DNA of 64,000 bases from Xanthomonas vesicatoria ATCC 35937 (GTDB lineage Bacteria > Pseudomonadota > Gammaproteobacteria > Xanthomonadales > Xanthomonadaceae), in assembly GCF_001908725.1 (NCBI RefSeq), contig NZ_CP018725.1, positions 1,302,001 through 1,366,000 of the forward strand, given 5' to 3'. The position numbers and the translations under genes are program-made. The notes under the pieces are model-generated. The model saw nothing but the letters and a program-made list of their open reading frames with translations. It made no database searches and had not been told where the DNA came from. Shown piece after piece: positions 1-8,416 of this stretch. Numbering within the stretch: position 1 is the first letter of the stretch; each line of letters starts with the position of its first letter.

Positions 1-443
1 TGGGGGCGTGCTGTACTTAACGTTAAATGGCGCTCTTGCAGTGCCGTGTGTTGGGTTGCGATCTTTGCGCATGGCTTGCATCTGGTTGATGCGCGAGGCG
101 ACAAGGCTGCGCATGACGTGACTGGGCGCCGACGTTCTAGAAGCCGCTCGGCGTCTTCGCTTGAGGCGCTGCGCGACGCTGCAAGACCATTGCATTGGTG
201 CCGTTCCGCCACGCATGGCTACGCGGCCCCGCCCGCTAAATTGAGAACGGTGGCGTTCGCTTGCGATCTGGTCCGCATTGCTGACGCTGCGTACGTCACG
301 CATCTACACCACACCCAGTCACGCGATGGCGACACGCCGTTGCGCCGGCTTGCTGCAGCGGTCCTAAACGGCTATTCAGTTCGCAACGCATCGGTGCGGG
401 CAAACGCTATCGCGCGGTCACGCTGACCTGTTAACGTTTCGGC
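1..443. other. Leading non-coding stretch upstream of the PTS cluster
   Basis: No gene is supported here. A 126-codon forward frame (46-426) is rich in Arg, Ala and Ser, has no recognisable domain and no ribosome binding site, and looks like a GC-driven frame. A 10-bp palindrome TTAACGTTAA lies at 17-26 and a related GTTAACGTTT just before the EIIA gene. The promoter of the PTS genes may be here or upstream of the window. Confidence 0.5.
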
Positions 444-836
444 ATGGCCTGTGGCATTCTCCTCATTACTCATCCCGGCATCGGCGCAGCGTTGTTGAAC
501 GTGGCGACGGGGCTGTTGCGGCACTTGCCGCTGAAGACCGAAGCATTCGACGTGCCGTTCGATGCAGACCTGGACGCATTATTGCCCCAGGCCTCGGCGG
601 CGATGCGCCGGGTCGACAGCGGCGACGGCGTGCTGGTCATGACCGACCTGTACGGCGCCAGCCCCAGCAATCTCGCCAGCCGATTGGCCAAGCTGGGCAC
701 GCCGGTCCGTCGCGTGTCCGCACTGAGCCTACCGATGCTGCTGCGGGTGATGAATTATCCCGAACAAGGTTTGCAGGAGCTGCCCGCCACTGCGGCGGCA
801 GGTACCCGCAACGGAGCGATCATCGACGATGCTTGA
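444..836 (+). CDS. PTS EIIA protein, mannose/fructose (ManX-like) family
   Basis: This 130-residue protein is a stand-alone EIIA of the mannose family. It would accept phosphate from HPr on His10, which sits in the family motif ITHPGIG at residues 8-14. The segment VLVMTDLYGASPSN (about 65-78) is the conserved core loop. It is cytoplasmic. No sugar-specific EIIB, EIIC or EIID gene is nearby, so a regulatory role, as in PTS-Ntr-like cascades of Proteobacteria, is more likely than sugar uptake. The gene overlaps ptsH by 8 bp, which implies translational coupling. There is no clear Shine-Dalgarno before the ATG, but the motif sits at the expected distance from it. Family assignment is firm; the regulatory role is inference from context. 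Confidence 0.9.
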   Translation: MACGILLITHPGIGAALLNVATGLLRHLPLKTEAFDVPFDADLDALLPQASAAMRRVDSGDGVLVMTDLYGASPSNLASRLAKLGTPVRRVSALSLPMLLRVMNYPEQGLQELPATAAAGTRNGAIIDDA

Positions 837-1098
837 ACGCGAACTCATTGTGTCCAACCGACTCGGACTGCATGCGCGGGCGACCGCCAAGCTGGTGCAG
901 ACGTTGTCGTCCTATCGCAGCAACGCCACGCTGGCGGCCAAGGGCCGCGAAGTGAATGCCAAGAGCATCATGGGCGTGATGTTGCTGGCCGCAGGCCAAG
1001 GCACCAGCGTGGTGGTGCGGCTGGATGGCGAAGACGAAGCCGACGCCTTGCAGGCGCTGGTGGAGCTGTTCGAGCGTCGCTTCGACGAGGACAGCTGA
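829..1098 (+). CDS. ptsH: HPr phosphocarrier protein
   Basis: The 89-residue HPr relays phosphate from EI to EIIA proteins. The active-site His15 lies in NRLGLHARAT (residues 10-19), and the regulatory serine of the family is Ser46 in AKSIMGVM. Such a serine is the HprK target in bacteria that have that kinase, but whether it is phosphorylated here cannot be seen. Length and motif spacing match canonical HPr. The start codon lies inside the end of the EIIA gene (8-bp overlap), and ptsI follows within about 60 bp, so the three genes form one transcription unit. Confidence 0.96.
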   Translation: MLERELIVSNRLGLHARATAKLVQTLSSYRSNATLAAKGREVNAKSIMGVMLLAAGQGTSVVVRLDGEDEADALQALVELFERRFDEDS

Positions 1099-1100
1099 GC

Positions 1101-1160
1101 ATGCGCGGCGTCGGTGCTATTGCGACCGACACGGCGCCGCCGCGCCAGGCACGCGCATGA
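1101..1160 (+). CDS. Possible 19-codon coupling ORF between ptsH and ptsI
   Basis: An ATG two bases after the ptsH stop opens a 19-codon frame beginning MRGVGAIATD. Its TGA overlaps the ptsI start as ATGA at 1157-1160. Ribosomes leaving ptsH could re-initiate here and be handed to ptsI. Nothing shows that the peptide itself has a function, and the arrangement may be chance. Confidence 0.25.
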   Translation: MRGVGAIATDTAPPRQARA

Positions 1161-2887
1161 GCCTGCGCCTGCGCGGACATGGGGCCTCGCGCGGCAATGC
1201 GCTCGGGCGCGCGCGCGTGCGCCAGAGTCATACGCTGGAAGTGGCCGAACAACGCGTCCCCGCCAACCAGGTGGAAACGCAGTTGCAGCGCCTGCACACC
1301 GCCATCGAGGCAGCCCGTGTCGAAATGCAGCAGCTGCGCGACCGCCTGCATGGCGCACTCGCGCGCGAAGTCGGCGAGTTTCTCGAACTGCATGCGCTGC
1401 TGCTGGACGACCCGGAACTGCTGCAGGGGCTGGATGAGCTGATCCGCACCCACCGCTATAGCGCCGACTATGCGCTGCGCGTGCAGCGCGACCGGCTGGC
1501 GGCGGTGTTCGACGGCATGGAAGACGCCTACCTCAAGAGCCGCATGGACGATCTGGATCACGTGATCGGCCGCATCCATGCGTTCTTGCACAAGCGTGCG
1601 CCCGACCTCAAGGGTGTGGCCGGCGAGATCCTGGTCTGCGACAACGTGGCGCCGTCAGAACTGGCGCAGCTGCAGGCACAAGGCGTGGTCGGCATTGTTA
1701 CCACCGCCGGCAGTGCGCTGTCGCATAGCGCGATCCTGGCGCGCAGCCTGCACCTGCCGTTGGTGGTGGGAGTGAGCGACGCGGTGCAGCGGATCGACGA
1801 TGGCGATGTGCTGATCGTCGATGCCGGCTCCGGGCAGGTGATCGTCGACCCCACGCCCGACCACTTGCGCGACTACCGCGAGCGCCTGCGCGCGCTGGCC
1901 AAGGAGCAGCGCGAACTCGGGCGGCTGCGCTCCAAGCCCACGCGCACCCGCGACAACGTCGATATCACCCTGCTGGCCAATGCCGAGTCGCTGGAAGACG
2001 TGGCGCGCGCGCATGCGCTGGGTGCCAGCGGCCTGGGCCTGTATCGCACCGAATTCCTGTTCCTGCAGCGCAACGAGCTGCCGGACGAAGACGAACAGTT
2101 CCACACCTACCGCGACACCGTGCTGGGCATGAGCGGCCGCCCGGTGACGATCCGTACGCTGGATCTGGGCGCCGACAAGGCCGACCGCACCGGCCTGACC
2201 CTGAGCGACGAGGACAACCCTGCCCTGGGCCTGCGTGGCGTGCGCCTGTCGCTGGCCCGCCCGGCGGTGGCGCAGGCGCAGTTGCGCGCCATCCTGCGCG
2301 CTTCCGGCTACGGGCCGGTGCGCATCCTGGTGCCGATGGTCAGCGGCCGCGAAGAAATCCTGTTGGTGCGCAAACAGCTGAAAAAGCTCACCGCGCAGCT
2401 GCGCGACGAAGGCCACGAGATTGCCGAGCACATTCCGCTGGGCGCGATGATCGAAGTGCCTGCTGCGGCGCTGGCGCTGGATTGCTTTATCGACGACATC
2501 GACTTCCTGTCGATCGGCACCAACGATCTGGTGCAATACCTGCTGGCGGTGGACCGCAACAACGAGGCGCTGGGCGAGTTGTATTCGCCGCTGCACCCTG
2601 CGGTGCTGCGGCTGATTGCGCAGGTGATCGCCACCGGGCGCGCCTACAACAAGCCGGTGGCGGTGTGCGGCGAAATTGCCGGCGACCCGCGCTTCGTGCC
2701 GATGTTGCTGGCGTTGGGACTGACCGAATTCAGCCTGCATCCGGCCACCTTGCTGGAAGTCCGCCGCGCAGTGCGCGACATCCACCTGGGCGAGCTGCGC
2801 GTGCATGGCGACAAGCTATTGCGCACACGCGACCGCAAGGGCATCGAGAAGTGGCTGGCCTGCAATGCGCAAGCTGTGTTGCGGTAG
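1157..2887 (+). CDS. ptsI: PTS enzyme I (phosphoenolpyruvate-protein phosphotransferase)
   Basis: EI takes phosphate from phosphoenolpyruvate and passes it to HPr. The phosphorylated histidine is His190 in SALSHSAILAR, and the N-terminal domain opens with LRGHGASRGNALG. The C-terminal PEP-binding barrel shows GLYRTEFLF, IRTLDLGADK, NPALGLRG and the signature DFLSIGTNDLVQYLLAVDR, followed by the catalytic-cysteine motif VAVCGEIAGDP. The frame is open further upstream to 1025, but residues before this ATG do not resemble EI and would overlap ptsH. From 1157 the product is 576 residues, the normal EI length. Confidence 0.96.
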   Translation: MSLRLRGHGASRGNALGRARVRQSHTLEVAEQRVPANQVETQLQRLHTAIEAARVEMQQLRDRLHGALAREVGEFLELHALLLDDPELLQGLDELIRTHRYSADYALRVQRDRLAAVFDGMEDAYLKSRMDDLDHVIGRIHAFLHKRAPDLKGVAGEILVCDNVAPSELAQLQAQGVVGIVTTAGSALSHSAILARSLHLPLVVGVSDAVQRIDDGDVLIVDAGSGQVIVDPTPDHLRDYRERLRALAKEQRELGRLRSKPTRTRDNVDITLLANAESLEDVARAHALGASGLGLYRTEFLFLQRNELPDEDEQFHTYRDTVLGMSGRPVTIRTLDLGADKADRTGLTLSDEDNPALGLRGVRLSLARPAVAQAQLRAILRASGYGPVRILVPMVSGREEILLVRKQLKKLTAQLRDEGHEIAEHIPLGAMIEVPAAALALDCFIDDIDFLSIGTNDLVQYLLAVDRNNEALGELYSPLHPAVLRLIAQVIATGRAYNKPVAVCGEIAGDPRFVPMLLALGLTEFSLHPATLLEVRRAVRDIHLGELRVHGDKLLRTRDRKGIEKWLACNAQAVLR

Positions 2888-3165
2888 TGCCACGGGCGAC
2901 TGATCGCCCCATCCCTGTACGCATAGCGACACGCAGAGTCGGCCATGTCATAGCAGCTTGCGAACGCCCTACGTCGTTCGCCCATGTGGCAAGCGTCCGC
3001 GCAATGCGCTCACCATTTCCGGGCGCATCACGCATCGCTTCGGCAATCTGCAGATGGATCGCCACTGCGCTGTATGTTTCGTCACCATGCGCAAGCGATA
3101 ATGCCGTGCTGATCCAGCACCGCGTCCTCCACTGACGGCGCGTCCACTCTTCCGGGGAGCCGCGC

Positions 3166-4527
3166 ATGGCCGAAGCCGTCCGCCACGACAAGACTGCGCG
3201 CCAGCTACGATTGCTGTCCGACGCACTGGATAGCGGACGCCTGGGGCCGGTACGCCGGCTGGTCAACACACTGGCGCCGGCGGAGATCGGCAACCTGCTC
3301 GAATCGTTGCCACCCGGCAAGCGCGAGGTGGTGTGGGGACTGGTCGACCCGGAAGACGATGGCGAAGTGCTGCTGCATGTCGGCGACGAAGTGCGCGAAA
3401 GCCTGCTGGCCGACATGGACACCGACGAAATCGTCGCTGCGGTCGAAGACCTGGACATCGACGATCTGGCCAATCTGGTCGAAGACCTGCCCGACACTGT
3501 CATCGACGAAGTGCTCAAGTCGATGGACCGCGAGAACCGCGAGCGGCTCGAGCAGGTGCTGTCGTATCCGGAAGACACCGCCGGCCGCCTGATGAATCCG
3601 GACGTGGTGACGGTGCGCGCCGACGTCAATGTCGATGTGGTGCTGCGCTACCTGCGCCTGCGCGGCGAGCTACCCGATCACACCGATCACCTGTACGTGG
3701 TAAGCCGGCGCCATCAATATCTGGGCCGTGTATCGCTGGCCGCGCTGGTCACGCACGAGGACAGCACGCCGGTCAACCGGCTGATCGACGACGAACAACC
3801 GGCAATCGATGTGGGCGATGGCTCCGACGAGGTGGCGCGGCGCTTCTCGGATCACGACTGGATCTCCGCCCCGGTGGTGGACGACAACAACATCCTGCTC
3901 GGCCGCATCACCATCGATGACGTGGTGGACATCATCCGCGAACAGGCCGAGCACCAGGCGATGAGCGCGGCCGGCCTGGACGAAGACGAGGACATGTTCA
4001 GCCCGGCGCGGCGCGCGTTCCGTCGCCGGCTGATCTGGCTGGGCATCAATCTGTGCACCGCCTTTCTGGCCTCCAGCGTGGTCAGCCGCTTCGAGGGCAC
4101 CATCGAAAAACTGGTGGCGCTGGCGGCATTGATGCCGATCGTGGCCGGCATGGGCGGCAACGCCGGCACCCAGGTCCTGGCGCTGATGGTGCGCGGCCTG
4201 GCGCTGGGGCAGATCGGCTCGTCCAACGTGATGACCCTGCTCAAGAAGGAGCTCACCGTCGCGCTGATCAACGGGCTGTGCCTGGGCGTTGGGCTCGGGC
4301 TGATCGTGCTGGCCTGGTTCGGTCAGCCGATGCTGTCGCTGGTGATCGGCACGGCGCTGACATTGAACATGCTTACCGCGGCTTTCGGCGGCGTGCTGGT
4401 GCCGGTGACGCTCAAACGGCTGGGCTTCGACCCGGCCCTGGCCGGTGGCGTGATCCTGACCACGCTGACCGACGTGATGGGTTTTTTGAGCTTCCTGGGC
4501 CTGGCCACGTTGATCCTGATGCCGTGA
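3166..4527 (+). CDS. mgtE: Magnesium transporter MgtE
   Basis: MgtE is an inner-membrane Mg2+ channel gated by cytoplasmic Mg2+. The 453-residue product shows the family plan: an acidic N domain (about 1-135, many Asp/Glu including VEDLDIDDL), a CBS pair (about 135-265, with APVVDDNNILLGRITIDDVVDII) and a C-terminal pore domain of five membrane segments (about 285-453). The pore domain includes MPIVAGMGGNAGTQ and GGVILTTLTDVMGF, with the conserved pore aspartate in the latter. The ATG at 3166 follows a good GGGGAG site. It is on the same strand as the PTS genes, but a 278-bp gap makes co-transcription uncertain. Confidence 0.95.
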   Translation: MAEAVRHDKTARQLRLLSDALDSGRLGPVRRLVNTLAPAEIGNLLESLPPGKREVVWGLVDPEDDGEVLLHVGDEVRESLLADMDTDEIVAAVEDLDIDDLANLVEDLPDTVIDEVLKSMDRENRERLEQVLSYPEDTAGRLMNPDVVTVRADVNVDVVLRYLRLRGELPDHTDHLYVVSRRHQYLGRVSLAALVTHEDSTPVNRLIDDEQPAIDVGDGSDEVARRFSDHDWISAPVVDDNNILLGRITIDDVVDIIREQAEHQAMSAAGLDEDEDMFSPARRAFRRRLIWLGINLCTAFLASSVVSRFEGTIEKLVALAALMPIVAGMGGNAGTQVLALMVRGLALGQIGSSNVMTLLKKELTVALINGLCLGVGLGLIVLAWFGQPMLSLVIGTALTLNMLTAAFGGVLVPVTLKRLGFDPALAGGVILTTLTDVMGFLSFLGLATLILMP

Positions 4528-4672
4528 GCGTAAGCGCATGCGTCTGATCGCGTGCACGCGCAACCGCGAATGAAGGGCGGAATGAGGCATCCAGAGCGCT
4601 CGCCGCAACGCGACGTGCCAGCGCGCCTGCATACGGCGATACTGCAGCCTGGTGATCGATGGGGAGTGCTGC

Positions 4673-5470
4673 GTGATCGTTCGGTGCGTCTTACTTGGAA
4701 TTCTTGCGCTGGTGCTTGCCGGTTGCTCCAGCATGGCTGAGCGCCAGCACGACGGGCGGCGCGGCCACTTCGTCGCCCGCACCCTGCAGCTGGAGGGGCG
4801 GCTATACCGCTACCAGGTGTTCGTGCCGGCCGCCAAGGCACCGCAGCCACGGCCGATCGTGTTGTTCCTGCACGGCTCGGGCGAGCGCGGCGATAACGGG
4901 CGCGATCAGGCCGAGGTCGGCGTCGGCCCTTACCTGAGCGAACACACCGCCGAATTCCCGGCACTGGTGGTGTTGCCGCAGGTACCCGACGACGAGGAAT
5001 GGCTGGGCGTCAATGCACGCATGGCGATCGCCGCGCTGGATGCGGCCAGCGCAGAGTTCGCTGCCGACCCGCAACGCACCTACCTCACCGGCATTTCGAT
5101 GGGCGGCTACGGCGCATGGGAAATCGGGCTGATGCAGCCGCAGCGATTTGCCGCGATCGTGCCGGTCTGCGGCGCGCTCAAGGCGCCACGCGATGAGCGC
5201 CGCACGTTGTACGTCAGCCTGGTCGCCAAGGAAGCCGACCCGTACACGGCAGCGGTCACCCAACTCAAGTACGTGCCGATCTGGACGTTCCATGGCGCCA
5301 AGGACACCTCCGTGCCGCCGCACGACGATCGCGCGTTGTACCGCGCCGCGAAAGGCGTGGGCGCCAATCTGCGCTACAGCGAATATCCCGAAGGCGGCCA
5401 CAACGTCTGGGACGTGACCTACGCCGACCCGGCGATGTGGAAATGGATGTTCCAGCAGCGCCTGCGCTGA
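4673..5470 (+). CDS. Lipoprotein alpha/beta hydrolase (esterase / PHB-depolymerase-like)
   Basis: This 265-residue protein has a lipoprotein signal peptide ending in LVLAGC (lipid-modified Cys18), so it should be membrane-anchored in the periplasm or at the outer membrane. The hydrolase domain carries the oxyanion region FLHGSGERGDNG, the nucleophile elbow GISMGG, an acid segment around FHGAKDTSVPPHD, and a late His in GGHNVWD. It resembles the phospholipase/carboxylesterase and polyhydroxybutyrate-depolymerase-like families; the substrate is unknown. I chose GTG at 4673 because GGGGAG lies seven bases upstream. An in-frame GTG at 4652 would only lengthen the signal peptide. It ends ahead of the convergent cydB. 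Confidence 0.85.
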   Translation: MIVRCVLLGILALVLAGCSSMAERQHDGRRGHFVARTLQLEGRLYRYQVFVPAAKAPQPRPIVLFLHGSGERGDNGRDQAEVGVGPYLSEHTAEFPALVVLPQVPDDEEWLGVNARMAIAALDAASAEFAADPQRTYLTGISMGGYGAWEIGLMQPQRFAAIVPVCGALKAPRDERRTLYVSLVAKEADPYTAAVTQLKYVPIWTFHGAKDTSVPPHDDRALYRAAKGVGANLRYSEYPEGGHNVWDVTYADPAMWKWMFQQRLR

Positions 5471-5635
5471 GCGTGGTTGCGCTCGCGCGCAGTGGACGCT
5501 TGCTCAGTGAGGGGAGATCGCATCACTGAAAGCGAAGGGCCGGACGCGGTACTCGCGGTACACACGTCGGCCATCGCCGCTACGCCTCACTGCGGATTTC
5601 ATCCGGCGCAGCGTGCGATGACCTGATGCGGGCAC

Positions 5636-6652
5636 TCAGTGATGGTAGCCCGTTTCTGCGGTGACCTTGCCGCGGAACACGCGGTACGACCACACGGTGT
5701 AACCCAGGATCAGCGGCAGCAACATCACCAACCCTACCATCGCGAACAGTTGCGAGGACGGCGGCGCAGCAGCCTGCCAGATGGTGTAGACCGGCGGCAC
5801 CAGATACGGCCACATGCCCAGCACCAGGCCCACAAACCCAAGCACGAACAAGCCCATCGCCAACAGGAACGGCGCCGTGTCCGGTCGCCCCGGCTCGGTC
5901 GCGCTCCACAGCGCATAGCCCACCGTTGCAACCAGTACCGGCACCGGCATCAGCCATAGGTAATGCGCATCGTTGAACCAGCGATCCATCACATGCGATT
6001 GCAACGAGGGCAGCCAGGCACTCACCAGGCCGATGAAGACCAGCACGCTGAGGGTCAATGGCCGGCTCAACTGACGCGCAAGCGCATGCACGTGGCCTTC
6101 GGTCTTGAGGATCAGCCAGGTGCTGCCGAGCAGCGCATAACCGAACACCAAAGCAGCGCCGGTCAGCATGGCGAACGGGCTGAACCAGCCCCAGATCCCG
6201 CCCACATAGCGGTCGTTCTCGATCGGCAGGCCCTGCACCAACGCGCCCAGGATCACGCCCTGCGCAAACGTGGCCAGGATCGAGCCCGCAGCAAACGCAT
6301 TGCTCCATAACCGCCGCGACCGTTGCGCCTTGAAGCGGAACTCGAACGCCACGCCGCGGAACACCAACGCCATCACCATCAGCAACACCGGCAGATACAG
6401 CGCCGACAGGATCACCGCGTAGGCCTTGGGAAACGCTGCCAGCAACCCTGCCCCGCCCAGCACCAGCCAGGTTTCGTTGCCGTCCCAGATTGGCGCGGCA
6501 GTGTTCATCATCAGGTCCAGTTGCGCCTCGTCCTTGCGAAACGGCGCCAGGATGCCGATGCCGAGCACGAAGCCGTCCAGCACAACGTACATCAGCACGC
6601 CGAAGCCGATCACCGCAAACCACGCCACCGGCAGAATGGTCGTCATGTCCAT
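5636..6652 (-). CDS. cydB: Cytochrome bd-type quinol oxidase subunit II
   Basis: Subunit II of a bd-type terminal oxidase, 338 residues with eight or nine predicted membrane helices. Typical CydB stretches are the N-terminal WFAVIGFGVLMYVVLDGFVLGIGIL, the segment DGNETWLVLGGAGLLAAFP, and a tail of VMLLPLILGYTVWSYRVFRGKV. It forms the heterodimer with the CydA-type subunit encoded immediately upstream, whose stop overlaps this start by one base. No small CydX-like gene follows on this strand before the convergent esterase gene, consistent with a cyanide-insensitive (Cio) type oxidase. Confidence 0.94.
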   Translation of the reverse strand: MDMTTILPVAWFAVIGFGVLMYVVLDGFVLGIGILAPFRKDEAQLDLMMNTAAPIWDGNETWLVLGGAGLLAAFPKAYAVILSALYLPVLLMVMALVFRGVAFEFRFKAQRSRRLWSNAFAAGSILATFAQGVILGALVQGLPIENDRYVGGIWGWFSPFAMLTGAALVFGYALLGSTWLILKTEGHVHALARQLSRPLTLSVLVFIGLVSAWLPSLQSHVMDRWFNDAHYLWLMPVPVLVATVGYALWSATEPGRPDTAPFLLAMGLFVLGFVGLVLGMWPYLVPPVYTIWQAAAPPSSQLFAMVGLVMLLPLILGYTVWSYRVFRGKVTAETGYHH

Positions 6653-8049
6653 CAGGCAGCTCCATCGATCGGTTCGTCCGCGGCCGATAGCGGCCGTGCG
6701 GGCGTGTGTTCGCCATGGTCCAACTGCGGCGCATCGTGCGGGGTCGGCCCGAGCTTGCCGATCTTGACCAGGTACCAGATGCCCCAGCCGAACACGAACG
6801 CATAGCCGGCCACGTACACCGCAAGCGAGATCGCCGTCATCAGCGCCGACTGCGGGCCTACCGCATCGGCCGTGCGCAGCAGCCCGTAGACCACGTACGG
6901 CTGCCGGCCGATCTCAGTGACGAACCAGCCGGAAATCAGCGCGATAAAGCCGCTTGGCAGCATCCAGCGCCAGGTCGCCAGCAACCAGCGCCACTGCACC
7001 AGCGTGCCGCGCCACAATGCGAATGCCGACACCCAGGCGACCAGCAGCATCAGCGAGCCGATTCCCACCATGATGCGGAAGGCGAAGAACACCGGCGTCA
7101 CCGGTGGACGGTCGTGCGCCGGTACCGAGGTCAACGGCGCGATGTTGCCGTCCAGGCTGTGGGTCAGGATCAGGCTGCCCAGGCGTGGAATCGCCAGCTC
7201 GTAATCGTTGCGCTCGGCCTGCGCATTTGGCACGGCGAACACCACCAACGGAAATCCCTTGCCCGGTTCTTCGGCATGCCAGTGCGCTTCCATCGCCGCG
7301 ATCTTCATCGGCTGGTGCTTGAGCGTATTCAAGCCATGCATGTCGCCGACGAAGATCTGCAATGGCACGGTGATGGCCGCGAACACCACTGCCAGCTTGA
7401 GCATGCGCAGGCCTGCTTCGCGGTGCACACCGCGATGCAGATACCAGGCACCGACCGCACCCACCACAAAACAGGTGGTGATGAACGAGCCCAGCGCCAT
7501 GTGCGCAAGCCGATACGGGAATGAGGGATTGAAGATGATCTTCAACCAGTCGACCGGATGCACGATGCCGTTGATCACGTCATAGCCGGCCGGCGTCTGC
7601 AACCAGCTGTTGGACGAGAGAATCCAGAACGTGGAAAACAGCGTACCCAGCGCCACCATGCAGGTAGCAAAGAAGTGCAGGCGCTCGGAAATGCGCCCCC
7701 AGCCGAACATCATCACGCCCAGGAAACTGGCTTCGAGGAAGAACGCGGTGAGCACTTCGTAGCTCAGCAATGGCCCGATCACCCCGCCCGCGATACGGCT
7801 CAGTTCCGGCCAGTTGGCACCGAACTGGAACGCCATCACGATGCCGCTGACCACGCCCATGCCGAACGACACGGCGAAGATCTTCTGCCAGAAGAAATAC
7901 AGCTCGCGCCAGACCGGCAGGCGCGTTCGCAACCAACGCCATTCCAGGAAGGCCAACAGGCTGGACAGACCGATGGTGAAGGCGGGGAACAAGACGTGGA
8001 AGGCGATGACGAATCCGAACTGGATACGCGACAGCAGCAGGGCATCCAT
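6652..8049 (-). CDS. cydA: Cytochrome bd-type quinol oxidase subunit I, short Q-loop (Cio type)
   Basis: Subunit I binds the haems and quinol in the inner membrane. The 465-residue sequence begins MDALLLSRIQFGFVIAFHVLFPAF, with the first haem-ligand histidine in FHVLF. It has GQ-loop residues around KHQPMKIAAMEAHW and the conserved GRQPYVVYGLLRT before a late helix. It is shorter than E. coli CydA (522 residues) and lacks the long Q-loop, which places it in the Cio branch of oxidases, often cyanide-tolerant. A GGAG site lies eight bases before the ATG. Oxygen reduction without proton pumping, for microaerobic or stress conditions, is the expected role. Confidence 0.94.
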   Translation of the reverse strand: MDALLLSRIQFGFVIAFHVLFPAFTIGLSSLLAFLEWRWLRTRLPVWRELYFFWQKIFAVSFGMGVVSGIVMAFQFGANWPELSRIAGGVIGPLLSYEVLTAFFLEASFLGVMMFGWGRISERLHFFATCMVALGTLFSTFWILSSNSWLQTPAGYDVINGIVHPVDWLKIIFNPSFPYRLAHMALGSFITTCFVVGAVGAWYLHRGVHREAGLRMLKLAVVFAAITVPLQIFVGDMHGLNTLKHQPMKIAAMEAHWHAEEPGKGFPLVVFAVPNAQAERNDYELAIPRLGSLILTHSLDGNIAPLTSVPAHDRPPVTPVFFAFRIMVGIGSLMLLVAWVSAFALWRGTLVQWRWLLATWRWMLPSGFIALISGWFVTEIGRQPYVVYGLLRTADAVGPQSALMTAISLAVYVAGYAFVFGWGIWYLVKIGKLGPTPHDAPQLDHGEHTPARPLSAADEPIDGAA

Positions 8050-8416
8050 GGAGGAGGCTCCAGGAAAGTGGGGATGACCGCCGGCACATGGCCGCGGATC
8101 GATCGCCGAAGAACCGCCGGTGTGTGCGAGCAGGTTCTGCGTGCGACACGATCATGATAGGGACGCATGCACCCGTTCCCGATGCGACACGGCGTCGCAC
8201 TGCGTCAACGTGTCGCGCGTGAACTGCGTTGAATCAATGCACCTGCGCCGTGCCGCCCTGCAGGGCGGCACGGACGCTATCGGCGATGACAGTGACTTGA
8301 GCCGTCTTGAAGCAGGCCAAAGCAGTCGACACCCGCCGTGCCGCGCGTGGGCCCTTGCGCGCCGAACGCCGGTGCCGGAACGCGGCGCGCACGCGCCGCA
8401 GATCCACCGATGCGGC
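8050..8416. other. Intergenic region upstream of cydA
   Basis: 367 bp between the cydA start and the end of the amino acid permease, both on the minus strand. It should hold the cydAB promoter. TTGAATCAA at about 8229 resembles fused FNR half-sites but lacks the 4-bp spacer, so it is not called. Nothing else is recognisable. Confidence 0.4.

Noticed and set aside
17..26. TTAACGTTAA palindrome
   Set aside because: A 10-bp palindrome is expected by chance in 64 kb and has no clear promoter context.
46..426. 126-codon forward ORF at the window start
   Set aside because: Arg/Ala/Ser-rich, no domain, no ribosome site; typical GC-driven frame.
1655..2806. 383-codon minus-strand ORF in ptsI
   Set aside because: Antisense to enzyme I with its active-site motifs; no similarity of its own.
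8228..8240. FNR/ANR-like site TTGAATCAA upstream of cydA
   Set aside because: Lacks the 4-bp spacer of TTGAT-N4-ATCAA, so it is not a valid FNR site.
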